From NCBI RefSeq assembly GCF_002531575.1, contig NZ_NWTI01000012.1, positions 141,374 through 205,373 of the forward strand: a DNA stretch of 64,000 bases, written 5' to 3'. The stretch comes from Bradyrhizobium sp. Y36. Lineage in GTDB: Bacteria; Pseudomonadota; Alphaproteobacteria; Rhizobiales; Xanthobacteraceae. Below the pieces are notes generated by a model that saw only the letters and a program-made list of their open reading frames with translations, ran no database searches and was not told the origin of the DNA. Made by a program: the position numbers and the translations under genes. This document shows positions 1 through 7,671 of the stretch, piece after piece (position 1 is the first letter of the stretch; each line of letters begins with the position of its first letter).

Positions 1-1302
1 ATCGGCACGGGCTATGTGGGACTGGTGTCCGGCGCCTGCTTTGCCGATTTCGGTCACGACGTCACCTGCGTCGACAAGGACGAGAAGAAGATCGCGGCGC
101 TTCATCGCGGCGAGATCCCGATCTACGAGCCCGGGCTCGAAGAGCTGGTCGCGACCAACGTCAAGGCCAAGCGGCTCGACTTCACCACCGACCTGTCAAA
201 GCCGGTCGCCGATGCCGACGCCGTGTTCATTGCGGTTGGCACGCCGTCGCGCCGCGGCGACGGTCACGCCGATCTCTCCTATGTCTATGCCGCCGCGAAG
301 GAGATCGCGCAGTCGCTGTCCGGCTTCACCGTCGTGGTGACGAAGTCGACCGTGCCTGTCGGCACCGGCGACGAGGTCGAGCGCATCATCCGCGAGACCA
401 ATCCCAAGGCCGACGTCGTGGTCGCCTCGAATCCCGAGTTCCTGCGCGAGGGCGCCGCGATCCGCGACTTCAAGTTTCCCGACCGCGTCGTGGTCGGCAC
501 CTCCGACGAGCGCGGCCGCAAGGTGATGGGCGACATCTACCGCCCGCTGTCGCTGAACCAGGCGCCGCTGATGTTCACCGCGCGCCGCACCGCGGAGATG
601 ATCAAATACGCCGCGAACGCGTTCCTTGCGACCAAGATCACCTTCATCAACGAGATCGCCGACCTCTCCGAGAAGGCCGGCGCCAACGTCCAGGAGGTCG
701 CGCGCGGCATTGGCCTGGACAACCGCATCGGCACCAAGTTCCTGCATGCCGGTCCCGGCTTCGGCGGCTCGTGCTTTCCGAAGGACACCAAGGCGCTGAT
801 CAAGATCGCGCAGGATTACGACGTCTCCTTGCGCATCGTCGAATCCGTGCTGGCGGTGAACGAGAACCGCAAGCGCGCGATGGCGCGCAAGGTGAGCCAG
901 GCGCTGGGCGGCAATCTGCGCGGCAAGACCATCGCGGTGCTCGGCCTCACCTTCAAGCCCGACACCGACGACATGCGCGACGCGCCGTCGATCCCGCTGG
1001 TGACCGGCCTGATCGACATGGGCGCCAAGGTGAAGGCGTACGATCCCGTCGGCATGGAGCAGGCCAAGGGCGAGCTGCCCAGCATCACCTATTGCGAGGA
1101 CGCCTATACTTGCGCGCAAGGCGCCGATGCGCTCGTCATCGTCACCGAATGGGTGCAGTTCCGCGCGCTCGATCTCGACCGGCTCAAGAGCGTCATGGCG
1201 CAGCCCGTCGTCGTCGATTTGCGCAACATCTACCGCCCCGAGGAGATGGAAGCCGCCGGCTTCACCTACGACAGCATAGGCCGCCCGCCGGTGCAGGGCT
1301 GA
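1..1302 (+). CDS. ugd: UDP-glucose 6-dehydrogenase, 5' end cut by the window edge
   Basis: Oxidises UDP-glucose to UDP-glucuronate with two NAD+, supplying precursor for acidic exo-, capsular and lipopolysaccharides. The reading frame is open from base 1. The first visible residues, IGTGYVGLVSG, belong to the N-terminal NAD-binding Rossmann loop, so only a few residues are missing. The catalytic cysteine lies in GPGFGGSCFPKD (codon 772-774), and the C-terminal UDP-binding domain starts near GLTFKPDTDDMRD. About 433 residues are visible, normal for the family. The next gene is on the same strand but separated by a palindromic repeat. Family assignment is firm; which polysaccharide it serves cannot be read here. 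Confidence 0.96.
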   Translation: MGTGYVGLVSGACFADFGHDVTCVDKDEKKIAALHRGEIPIYEPGLEELVATNVKAKRLDFTTDLSKPVADADAVFIAVGTPSRRGDGHADLSYVYAAAKEIAQSLSGFTVVVTKSTVPVGTGDEVERIIRETNPKADVVVASNPEFLREGAAIRDFKFPDRVVVGTSDERGRKVMGDIYRPLSLNQAPLMFTARRTAEMIKYAANAFLATKITFINEIADLSEKAGANVQEVARGIGLDNRIGTKFLHAGPGFGGSCFPKDTKALIKIAQDYDVSLRIVESVLAVNENRKRAMARKVSQALGGNLRGKTIAVLGLTFKPDTDDMRDAPSIPLVTGLIDMGAKVKAYDPVGMEQAKGELPSITYCEDAYTCAQGADALVIVTEWVQFRALDLDRLKSVMAQPVVVDLRNIYRPEEMEAAGFTYDSIGRPPVQG

Positions 1303-1316
1303 TAGCGACACACGAT

Positions 1317-1433
1317 TGTCATACCCCGCGAAGGCGGGGTATCCAGTCATCCCGATCTTCGCAATGATCGGGATCTGAGCTTACTGGATCACCCGCCCCA
1401 ATGCGCAATTTGCGCACAAGGCGGGGCGATGAC
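1317..1433. repeat. Intergenic palindromic repeat element
   Basis: Starts with a GTCATACCCCGCGAAGGCGG-type arm and ends with a CCGCC...GGCGGGGCGATGAC arm. The right part contains a nested perfect inverted repeat, TGCGCAA-T-TTGCGCA. It is one of the dispersed family found between genes throughout the left half of the window. Confidence 0.85.
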
Positions 1434-1445
1434 GGATCGAGACTC

Positions 1446-3920
1446 TTGCCCCGCAGCTTCGACACGCCCTTACCCATCGATGCCGTGCTCGACGACCTCT
1501 CGCGCACGCTGGAGGCGCATAATGCGGCCGTGCTGGTGGCGCCTCCCGGCGCCGGCAAGACCACGCGCGTGCCGCTGGCTCTGCTCGATGCGCCCTGGGC
1601 CGGGGACAAGAAGATCATCGTGCTGGAGCCGCGCCGCATCGCGGCGCGCGCCAGCGCCGACCGCATGGCCAAATCGCTGGGCGAGCGCACTGGAGAGACC
1701 GTCGGCTATCGTGTCCGGTTCGGCTCCAAGATCTCGCGCGCGACCCGCATCGAGGTGGTGACCGAGGGCATCTTCACCCGCCGGATCCTCGACGATCCCG
1801 AACTCTCGGGCGTTGCCGCCATTCTGTTCGACGAATTCCACGAGCGCTCGCTCGACGCCGACATGGGCCTCGCGCTGGCGCGCGACGCGCAGACCGGCCT
1901 GCGCGAGGATTTGCGCATCCTCGTGATGTCGGCGACGCTCGATGGCGCGCGCGTCGGGAAATTGCTCGGCGATGCGCCCGTCGTCGAAAGCGAGGGACGC
2001 GCCTTTCCGGTCGAGACGCGCTATCTCGGCCGCAAGGTGGACGCGCCGATCGAGCGGCAAATGGCGGATGCGATCGCGTCCGCGTTGCGGGCCGACAGTG
2101 GTTCCGTGCTGGCGTTCCTGCCGGGCGCCGCCGAAATCCGCCGCACCCAGAACTTCCTCTCCGAGCGCGTGCAGGATGCTTCGATCGAGATCGTGCCGCT
2201 GTTCGGCGCGCTCGATGCCGCCGTGCAAGACCGTGCCATCTTGCCGGCGCCCAGGGGCATGCGCAAGGTGGTGCTGGCGACCTCGATCGCGGAGACCTCG
2301 CTGACGATCGAAGGCGTGCGCATCGTGGTCGATTCCGGGCTCGCCCGCGTGCCGCGCTACGAGCCCGATATTGGCCTGACGCGGCTCGAGACCGTGCGCG
2401 CCGCGCGCGCGGCGGTGGATCAGCGCCGCGGCCGCGCCGGCCGCACCGAGCCCGGGGTCTGCTACCGGCTCTGGGACGAGCCGCAGACGGCCTCGCTCGC
2501 GCCCTACACCCAACCGGAAATCCTGAGCGCGGATTTGTCCTCGCTGGTGCTCGATCTCGCGCAATGGGGCGTCAGCGATCCCGCCGCGCTGTCTTTCCTC
2601 GATCCCCCGCCTGGGCCCGCGTGGAAAGAGGCCAAAAGCCTGCTCGAAGAGCTCAACGCGCTCGATGGCGATGGCCGTATCACCGCGGAAGGCAAGAGCC
2701 TGCGTGCGCTGGCGCTGCCGCCGCGGCTGGCACGCATGATCGTGGATTCACATCGCGCCGGGGAGGGCGAGGCCGCGGCCGAGATCGCCGCCATCATCAC
2801 CGAGCGCGGCCTTGGCGGCGACAGCGTCGATCTCGAGCACCGGCGCGACCAGTTTCGCCGCGACCGCTCGCCGCGCGCCGCCAGCGCGCGCGATCTGGCG
2901 CGGCGCTGGGCCTCGCAGGTGGCGGCCTCGGAGAAGGCCGGACCGCGGGAGGATCTCTCGACCGGCCTGATGCTCGCCTACGCCTTCCCGGACCGGGTGG
3001 CCCGCAATCGCGGCAATGGCAGTTTTGTCCTTGCCAACGGCCGCGGCGCCGCGGTCGAGCAGACGTCGTCGCTCGCCCGCGCGCCCTATATCGCGATCGG
3101 CGAGATGACGGGCACGGCGGCGAGCGGACGCGTGCTGCTCGCCGCGCAGATTTCGCAAGAGGAGATCGAGCAACATTTCGCCGAGCATATCGAGAGCGCC
3201 GACGAAATCACCTTCGATCGCGGCGCGATGGCGCTGCGCGCGCGGCGCAAGCGCGTACTGCATGCGATCACGCTGTCCGAAGCGACGATGGCCGTGTCAC
3301 CCTCGGAGGACACCGCGCGCATTTTCGCCGATGGATTGATCGCTGCCGGCCTCGACCGGCTGCCCTGGTCGAAGGCCGCCAGGCAATGGCGCGACCGCGT
3401 GATGTTTTTGCGCAAGGCCGAGGGCGACAGCTGGCCCGATCTCACCGACGACGGATTGATCGGGCGGCGCGACGACTGGCTGGTTCCCGCGCTCTACGAC
3501 AAGATCGCATTGAAGGACATTTCGCCGGGCGATCTCTCGGATGCGTTGATGGCGCTGCTGCCGTGGGAGATGCGCGCGCGGCTCGACCGCGAAGCGCCGA
3601 CGCATTTCGAGGCGCCGACGGGAAGCGTGCTCGCGATCGACTACGAGGCCGAGCAGGGGCCGACCATCGCGGTGCGGCTGCAGGAATTGTTCGGCCTCAA
3701 CACCCATCCCTCGGTCGCCGCCGGCAAGGTGCCCCTGGTGCTGGAATTGCTGTCGCCGGCACAGCGCCCGGTGCAGGTGACGCGCGATCTGCCCGGCTTC
3801 TGGCGCGGCAGTTATGCTGCGGTCCGCTCCGACCTGCGCGGCCGCTATCCGCGTCATCCCTGGCCCGACGATCCCGCGAGCGCCGTGCCGACAAGGCGGG
3901 CGAAGCCGCGCGGGACATGA
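1446..3920 (+). CDS. hrpB: ATP-dependent RNA helicase HrpB
   Basis: DEAH-box (superfamily 2) helicase of the HrpB family, cytoplasmic, substrate poorly known. Walker A is APPGAGKTTR near residue 33, the DEAH-type box is DEFH (FDEFHERS) near residue 128, and motif III is MSATLD. The helicase C domain contains QRRGRAGRTEPG, and the C-terminal HrpB-specific domain ends in RYPRHPWPDDP. A TTG at 1446 (LPRSFDTPLPID) is preferred, because the upstream ATG at 1401 would begin translation inside the palindromic repeat. Length is about 824 residues, typical of the family. Function is well supported; the start is an inference. Confidence 0.94.
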   Translation: MPRSFDTPLPIDAVLDDLSRTLEAHNAAVLVAPPGAGKTTRVPLALLDAPWAGDKKIIVLEPRRIAARASADRMAKSLGERTGETVGYRVRFGSKISRATRIEVVTEGIFTRRILDDPELSGVAAILFDEFHERSLDADMGLALARDAQTGLREDLRILVMSATLDGARVGKLLGDAPVVESEGRAFPVETRYLGRKVDAPIERQMADAIASALRADSGSVLAFLPGAAEIRRTQNFLSERVQDASIEIVPLFGALDAAVQDRAILPAPRGMRKVVLATSIAETSLTIEGVRIVVDSGLARVPRYEPDIGLTRLETVRAARAAVDQRRGRAGRTEPGVCYRLWDEPQTASLAPYTQPEILSADLSSLVLDLAQWGVSDPAALSFLDPPPGPAWKEAKSLLEELNALDGDGRITAEGKSLRALALPPRLARMIVDSHRAGEGEAAAEIAAIITERGLGGDSVDLEHRRDQFRRDRSPRAASARDLARRWASQVAASEKAGPREDLSTGLMLAYAFPDRVARNRGNGSFVLANGRGAAVEQTSSLARAPYIAIGEMTGTAASGRVLLAAQISQEEIEQHFAEHIESADEITFDRGAMALRARRKRVLHAITLSEATMAVSPSEDTARIFADGLIAAGLDRLPWSKAARQWRDRVMFLRKAEGDSWPDLTDDGLIGRRDDWLVPALYDKIALKDISPGDLSDALMALLPWEMRARLDREAPTHFEAPTGSVLAIDYEAEQGPTIAVRLQELFGLNTHPSVAAGKVPLVLELLSPAQRPVQVTRDLPGFWRGSYAAVRSDLRGRYPRHPWPDDPASAVPTRRAKPRGT

Positions 3921-4048
3921 GAAACAGGGCAGCGCATTAACCGTCCGCTCATCCTTTTCGTCAAAATGACACGGGTGCCGGCGTGGCTCCGCTCGCGGTC
4001 AGCCTTGTCGCGTGGTGAAATCGGGCTTTCCGGCTCGAAAGTGGTGTG

Positions 4049-4561
4049 ATGCGTAACATTATGATCTTCGCGGCCGTCCTGATCGGCCTCGGCACTTTCA
4101 TGGCGCAGATGGCCGACAAGATGAGCTCCGCGTCCGCAACCTCGGCGCCGCGTACCACTGTGGCCGTTGCCGCGACCGCGCCGGCCGGCGGCCGCAGCCT
4201 CGCCATTTCCCGCGACGGTCGCGGTCATTTCCAGACCGAGGGCCGGATCGACGGCCAGCGCATCGGCTTCATGGTCGACACCGGCGCCTCCGTGGTTGCG
4301 CTCAATGAGACCTCCGCCGCCCGCTTCGGCCTGCGTCCCTCGCGCGGCGAATACAACGCCACCGTCTCCACCGCCAACGGCACCATCAAGGCCGCGCGCA
4401 CCCGCATCGCGATGCTCGATGTCGGCGGTCTCATCGTGCGCGACGTCGACGCCATGGTGCTGCCCGACGAGGCGCTGTCGGAGAACCTGCTCGGACTCTC
4501 CTTCCTGTCCCGCCTGAAGCGCTTCGAATATTCCAACGGCCAGATGGTGTTGGAGCAATAG
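4049..4561 (+). CDS. Retropepsin-like clan AA aspartic protease, membrane anchored
   Basis: About 170 residues. A hydrophobic N-terminal segment (roughly residues 3-20, IMIFAAVLIGLGTF) should anchor it with the protease domain in the periplasm. The single-copy catalytic motif is MVDTGASVVAL (DTGA near residue 77), and the hydrophobic-Gly motif of retropepsins appears as NLLGLSFLSRL near the C terminus. One motif per chain implies a homodimer. A GTG directly precedes the ATG; I chose the ATG. It matches the small TIGR02281-type proteases of alphaproteobacteria, whose substrates are generally unknown. It is a single gene between hrpB and the MNT/HepT pair. Confidence 0.86.
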   Translation: MRNIMIFAAVLIGLGTFMAQMADKMSSASATSAPRTTVAVAATAPAGGRSLAISRDGRGHFQTEGRIDGQRIGFMVDTGASVVALNETSAARFGLRPSRGEYNATVSTANGTIKAARTRIAMLDVGGLIVRDVDAMVLPDEALSENLLGLSFLSRLKRFEYSNGQMVLEQ

Positions 4562-4583
4562 GCGGGGGCTCCAACTGGCCCCA

Positions 4584-4615
4584 TTAGGGCCTCCCTTAGG
4601 GCCTCCCTTAGGGCC
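4584..4615. repeat. 12-bp tandem repeat upstream of the nucleotidyltransferase gene
   Basis: Unit TTAGGGCCTCCC in two full copies (4584-4595, 4596-4607) plus a partial third (4608-4615). It ends 23 bp before the start codon of the following gene, so it lies in that gene's leader or promoter region. A role in copy-number-dependent expression is possible but only inferred. Confidence 0.8.
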
Positions 4616-4638
4616 AGCCTGGGTGCTATATTCCGCCC

Positions 4639-4935
4639 ATGGACAGCCCCGGTGCGATTGCCATCCTCAGACGTTCCGAGCGCGCCCTTCGCGAGCGGGG
4701 CGTCTTGCATGCGGCGTTGTTCGGTTCGGTCGCCAGGGGTGACGCTCATCCCGGCAGCGATATCGACATCATGGTCGAGATCGATCCCGACGCGCGGATC
4801 ACCGTCTTCGACTACGTCGAACTCAAGGAGTACATTTCCAATCTCTTTGAGGGCCCGGTTGACGTCGTCAATCGCGATGGTTTGAAATCATACGTCGCGC
4901 CCGCTGCGACGGCCGATGCCGTCTATGCCTTCTGA
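4639..4935 (+). CDS. MNT-domain nucleotidyltransferase (MntA-like antitoxin)
   Basis: A 98-residue minimal nucleotidyltransferase. GSVARGDAHPGSDID fits the GSX10DXD signature, with both catalytic aspartates present near residues 41-43. In characterised MntA/HepT systems the MNT protein adds AMP units to a tyrosine of the partner HepT and neutralises it. The following gene is such a partner, overlapping by 20 bp, so the pair is co-transcribed and probably translationally coupled. No strong Shine-Dalgarno precedes the ATG. Activity is inferred from family and arrangement; the protein could also be a solitary housekeeping MNT enzyme. Confidence 0.85.
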   Translation: MDSPGAIAILRRSERALRERGVLHAALFGSVARGDAHPGSDIDIMVEIDPDARITVFDYVELKEYISNLFEGPVDVVNRDGLKSYVAPAATADAVYAF

Positions 4936-5272
4936 TCGCATCGACGGGACCCTGCGGGACATCCTGCATCACATCGACTTGGCAGCCGAGTTCGCCGGGG
5001 ATCTCGGTCGCGAGGCGTTCGCGGCGGACTTGCGGGCGATCTATGCCGTTACGCGTTGTCTGGAGATCATCTCAGAAGCCTCTCGTCGTCTGCCAGAGGA
5101 TCTGAAGACCAGGCACCCCGGAATTGCATGGAGGCAAATGGCGGCGGCGGGCAATGTCTATCGGCACAACTATGAGGATGTTGCAGCCCGCCTTGTGTGG
5201 GAAACTGTTCGGCAGGCTCTGCCGGCACTCAAGGCAGTTGTCGAAGAGGAGATTGCACGACTGCAGAGCTAG
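4916..5272 (+). CDS. HepT-like DUF86 protein with altered RX4HXY motif
   Basis: A 118-residue helical DUF86/HepT protein, the usual toxin (RNase) partner of MNT proteins. The canonical motif is R-x4-H-x-Y. Here the segment reads AAAGNVYRHNYEDV, so His and Tyr (the AMP-accepting residue in studied systems) are kept but the Arg position is Gly, with another Arg directly before His. The start is ATG 4916 or ATG 4925, both overlapping the MNT gene. The motif change leaves RNase activity uncertain: this may be a variant subfamily with a relocated Arg or an inactive partner. Confidence 0.84.
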   Translation: MPSMPSDRIDGTLRDILHHIDLAAEFAGDLGREAFAADLRAIYAVTRCLEIISEASRRLPEDLKTRHPGIAWRQMAAAGNVYRHNYEDVAARLVWETVRQALPALKAVVEEEIARLQS

Positions 5273-5292
5273 TCTATTCCGGTCATACATTT

Positions 5293-5326
5293 GGTACCGC
5301 CCCGGCGGTAACGTTTCTTCGTTACC
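5293..5326. promoter_or_regulatory. Overlapping inverted repeats between hepT-like gene and sugar mutase gene
   Basis: TACCGCC-CC-GGCGGTA (5295-5310) overlaps GGTAACG-TTTCTT-CGTTACC (5307-5326), so the shared GGTA can pair in only one hairpin at a time. It lies 20-54 bp after the hepT stop and about 105 bp before the next start. There is no T-run behind it. It may be an operator, a weak terminator or an alternative-structure leader; the sequence does not decide. Confidence 0.4.
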
Positions 5327-5431
5327 AAACTGCCGCAATTATCGGCCATAAGCCTGCATTCCCGCCTTCCGCTGCGGCCCGGCATTCGCTAAGGCTGCCT
5401 CAATTCCTGCCCTTTTCACGAGATCGTCTCA

Positions 5432-6931
5432 ATGTTCCCGAAGCCGAAATCCGTCCTGCTGCCCAACACCTACGCCTTCGAATCCGAGCCGATGGTGAAA
5501 CCGACGGGCTTTCGTGAATACGACGCGCGCTGGTTGTTCCAGAAGGAAATCAACCTGATGGGTGTGCAGGCGCTCGGCATGGGTCTGGGCGCGCTGATCG
5601 CCGAACTCGGCGTCAGCCAAGAGATCGTCACCGGTCACGATTTCCGCGGCTATTCGGCCTCGATCAAATACGCGCTGATCTCCGGCCTGATGGCCGCGGG
5701 CTGCAAGGTCCACGACATCGGGCTTGCGGTGACGCCGATGGCCTATTTCGCGCAGTTCGATCTCGACGTGCCCGCCGTTGCGATGGTCACGGCCTCGCAC
5801 AACGACAATGGCTGGACCGGCGTGAAGATGGGCGCCAACCGTCCGCTGACCTTCGGCCCCGACGAGATGACGCGGCTGAAGGAAATCGTGCTCAATGCCG
5901 ACTTCAAGAACAAGGCCGGCGGCTCCTACCAGTTCCACGAGAACTATCCGGCGCGCTACATCGCCGATCTCACCAATCGTCCGAAGCTGAAGCGCAAGCT
6001 CAAGGTCGTCGCCGCCTGCGGCAACGGCACCGCTGGCGCGTTCGCGCCGCAGGTGCTGGAGGCGATCGGCTGCGAGGTGATCCCGCTCGACACCGAGCTC
6101 GACCACACCTTCCCGAAATACAATCCGAATCCGGAAGACATGGAGATGCTGCACGCGATCCGCGACGCGGTGCTGCAGCACAAGGCCGACGTCGGCCTCG
6201 GCTTCGACGGTGACGGCGACCGCTGCGGCGTCGTCGACAACACCGGCGAGGAGATATTCGCCGACAAGGTCGGCGTGATGCTGGCGCGCGACATGTCGGC
6301 GATCCACAAGGACGCCCATTTCATCGTCGACGTGAAGTCGACCGGCCTGTTCGTCACCGATCCCGTGCTGCAGAAGCAGGGCGCCAAGACCGCCTATTGG
6401 AAGACCGGCCATTCCTACATGAAGCGCCGCACCAACGAGACTGGTGCGCTGGCGGGCTTCGAGAAGTCCGGCCATTTCTTCTTCAACAAGCCTTATGGCC
6501 GCGGCTATGACGACGGTCTCGTCTCGGCGCTCGCGATCTGCGACATGCTCGACCGCGCGCCGGGCAAGTCGATGGCCGATCTGAAGAACGCGCTGCCGAA
6601 GACCTGGTCGTCGCCGACCATGTCGCCGCATTGCGCCGACGAGACCAAATACGGCGTCATCGACCACGTGGTGAAGCACTTCGAGGGCCTGCAGGCCAAG
6701 GGCGCCAAGATCGGAGGACAGTCGATCCGCGATCTCGTCACCGTCAACGGCGTGCGCGTCACGGTCGAGGACGGCAGCTGGGGCCTGGTGCGCGCCTCCT
6801 CCAACAAGCCCGAGCTCGTCGTCGTGGTCGAGAGCCCGGTCTCCGAGCAGCGCATGCACGACATGTTCGAGATGGTGAACAGCGTGCTGCGCACGCATCC
6901 CGAAGTCGGCGAATACAATCAGAAGATTTGA
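5432..6931 (+). CDS. Phosphomannomutase/phosphoglucomutase
   Basis: Alpha-D-phosphohexomutase superfamily, 499 residues. Interconverts hexose 1- and 6-phosphates through an enzyme phosphoserine, feeding GDP-mannose or UDP-glucose for polysaccharides. The active-site loop is TASHNDNGWTG (near residues 119-129), the metal-binding loop is FDGDGDRCG (near 259-266), and the sugar-recognition loop GEKSGH is represented by GFEKSGHFFF. All four domains are present, ending in a C-terminal phosphate-binding region (VRASSNKPELVVVVES). It is monocistronic, followed by a repeat and then a convergent gene. Mannose versus glucose preference cannot be read from the sequence; bifunctional enzymes of this type are common. 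Confidence 0.93.
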   Translation: MFPKPKSVLLPNTYAFESEPMVKPTGFREYDARWLFQKEINLMGVQALGMGLGALIAELGVSQEIVTGHDFRGYSASIKYALISGLMAAGCKVHDIGLAVTPMAYFAQFDLDVPAVAMVTASHNDNGWTGVKMGANRPLTFGPDEMTRLKEIVLNADFKNKAGGSYQFHENYPARYIADLTNRPKLKRKLKVVAACGNGTAGAFAPQVLEAIGCEVIPLDTELDHTFPKYNPNPEDMEMLHAIRDAVLQHKADVGLGFDGDGDRCGVVDNTGEEIFADKVGVMLARDMSAIHKDAHFIVDVKSTGLFVTDPVLQKQGAKTAYWKTGHSYMKRRTNETGALAGFEKSGHFFFNKPYGRGYDDGLVSALAICDMLDRAPGKSMADLKNALPKTWSSPTMSPHCADETKYGVIDHVVKHFEGLQAKGAKIGGQSIRDLVTVNGVRVTVEDGSWGLVRASSNKPELVVVVESPVSEQRMHDMFEMVNSVLRTHPEVGEYNQKI

Positions 6932-6969
6932 CGGGCGTCAGGGAGACGCAACCCGCGCCACAATCTCGC

Positions 6970-7072
6970 TGTCATGCCCTGGCTTGACCGGGGCATCCAG
7001 TACGCCACGGCCTCTCGGTTCAATCACACCGCCTCGGAGTCCTGGATCGCCCGGTCAAGCCGGGCGATGACA
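6970..7072. repeat. Intergenic palindromic repeat element (GGCTTGACCGGGGC type)
   Basis: The left arm GTCATGCCCTGGCTTGACCG and the right arm CGGTCAAGCCGGGCGATGAC bracket a variable centre. It sits between convergent genes, where it could act as a bidirectional terminator. Confidence 0.85.
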
Positions 7073-7091
7073 CGTTCCGTGTGGTGAAGCC

Positions 7092-7601
7092 TCAAGCCGC
7101 CACCACCGCCGGGATCGGCAGCGCGGTCACCGATTTGATCTTCTCCATCGCAAAGCGCGAGGTGACGTTCTTCAGCGGCACGGCGCTGATCAGCTTCTTG
7201 TAGAACACGTCATAGGCCTGCATGTCCGCGACCACGACGCGCAGCATGTAATCGACGTCGCCGGCCATGCGGTAGAATTCCATCACCTCGGGCATCGCGC
7301 TGACGGCTTCGGCGAATTTCTTCAGCCAGGCGTCGGAATGATCGGAGCTCTCGACCGACACGAACACGGAGATGCCGAGCCCGATCTTGTTCTGGTCGAC
7401 CAGGGCAACCCGCTTGATGATCACGCCGTCAGCCTCCAGCCGCTGGATGCGCTTCCAGCAGGGGGTCGAGGACAGGCCGACGCGGTCGCCGATCTCGGCG
7501 ACGGACAGCGAGGCATCCTCCTGAAGGACCATCAGAATCTTGCGGTCGATGGCATCGAGGCGACGGCTGGTCTCGGGGGGCTGGACAGCGAGGTCAGTCA
7601 T
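7092..7601 (-). CDS. Lrp/AsnC family transcriptional regulator
   Basis: A 169-residue feast/famine regulator. The N-terminal winged HTH spans LDAIDRKILMVLQEDASLSV, then VGLSSTPCWKRIQRL as recognition helix. The C-terminal RAM ligand-binding domain contains AGDVDYMLRVVVADM. The ATG at 7601 is chosen because the HTH starts about 15 residues later and upstream codons run into AT-rich promoter-like DNA. That upstream DNA carries a 21-bp imperfect palindrome, consistent with autoregulation. The effector is unknown; branched-chain or aromatic amino acids are typical. Neighbours do not reveal a target. Confidence 0.93.
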   Translation of the reverse strand: MTDLAVQPPETSRRLDAIDRKILMVLQEDASLSVAEIGDRVGLSSTPCWKRIQRLEADGVIIKRVALVDQNKIGLGISVFVSVESSDHSDAWLKKFAEAVSAMPEVMEFYRMAGDVDYMLRVVVADMQAYDVFYKKLISAVPLKNVTSRFAMEKIKSVTALPIPAVVAA

Positions 7602-7641
7602 TTGAAGAACTTTGTTCCATTTCAGGGGTCCATTTCCCTGA

Positions 7642-7662
7642 TATAGAGAAAATATTTCTATA
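7642..7662. promoter_or_regulatory. AT-rich palindrome, possible Lrp autoregulatory operator
   Basis: TATAGAG...TTTCTATA is a 21-bp imperfect palindrome in which 8 of 10 symmetric pairs match. It lies 41-61 bp upstream of the Lrp start and 10 bp beyond the stop of the upstream kinase gene. AT content is strikingly high for this genome. Operator function is inferred. Confidence 0.5.
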
Positions 7663-7671
7663 GCAAGTCCA

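Noticed and set aside
196..1350. Long minus-strand frame of 384 codons opposite the UDP-glucose dehydrogenase gene
   Set aside because: Mirror of a high-GC3 gene; His/Asp/Gly/Ala-rich product with no domain. The same holds for long frames opposite hrpB, the sugar mutase, yidC and the polymerase gene.
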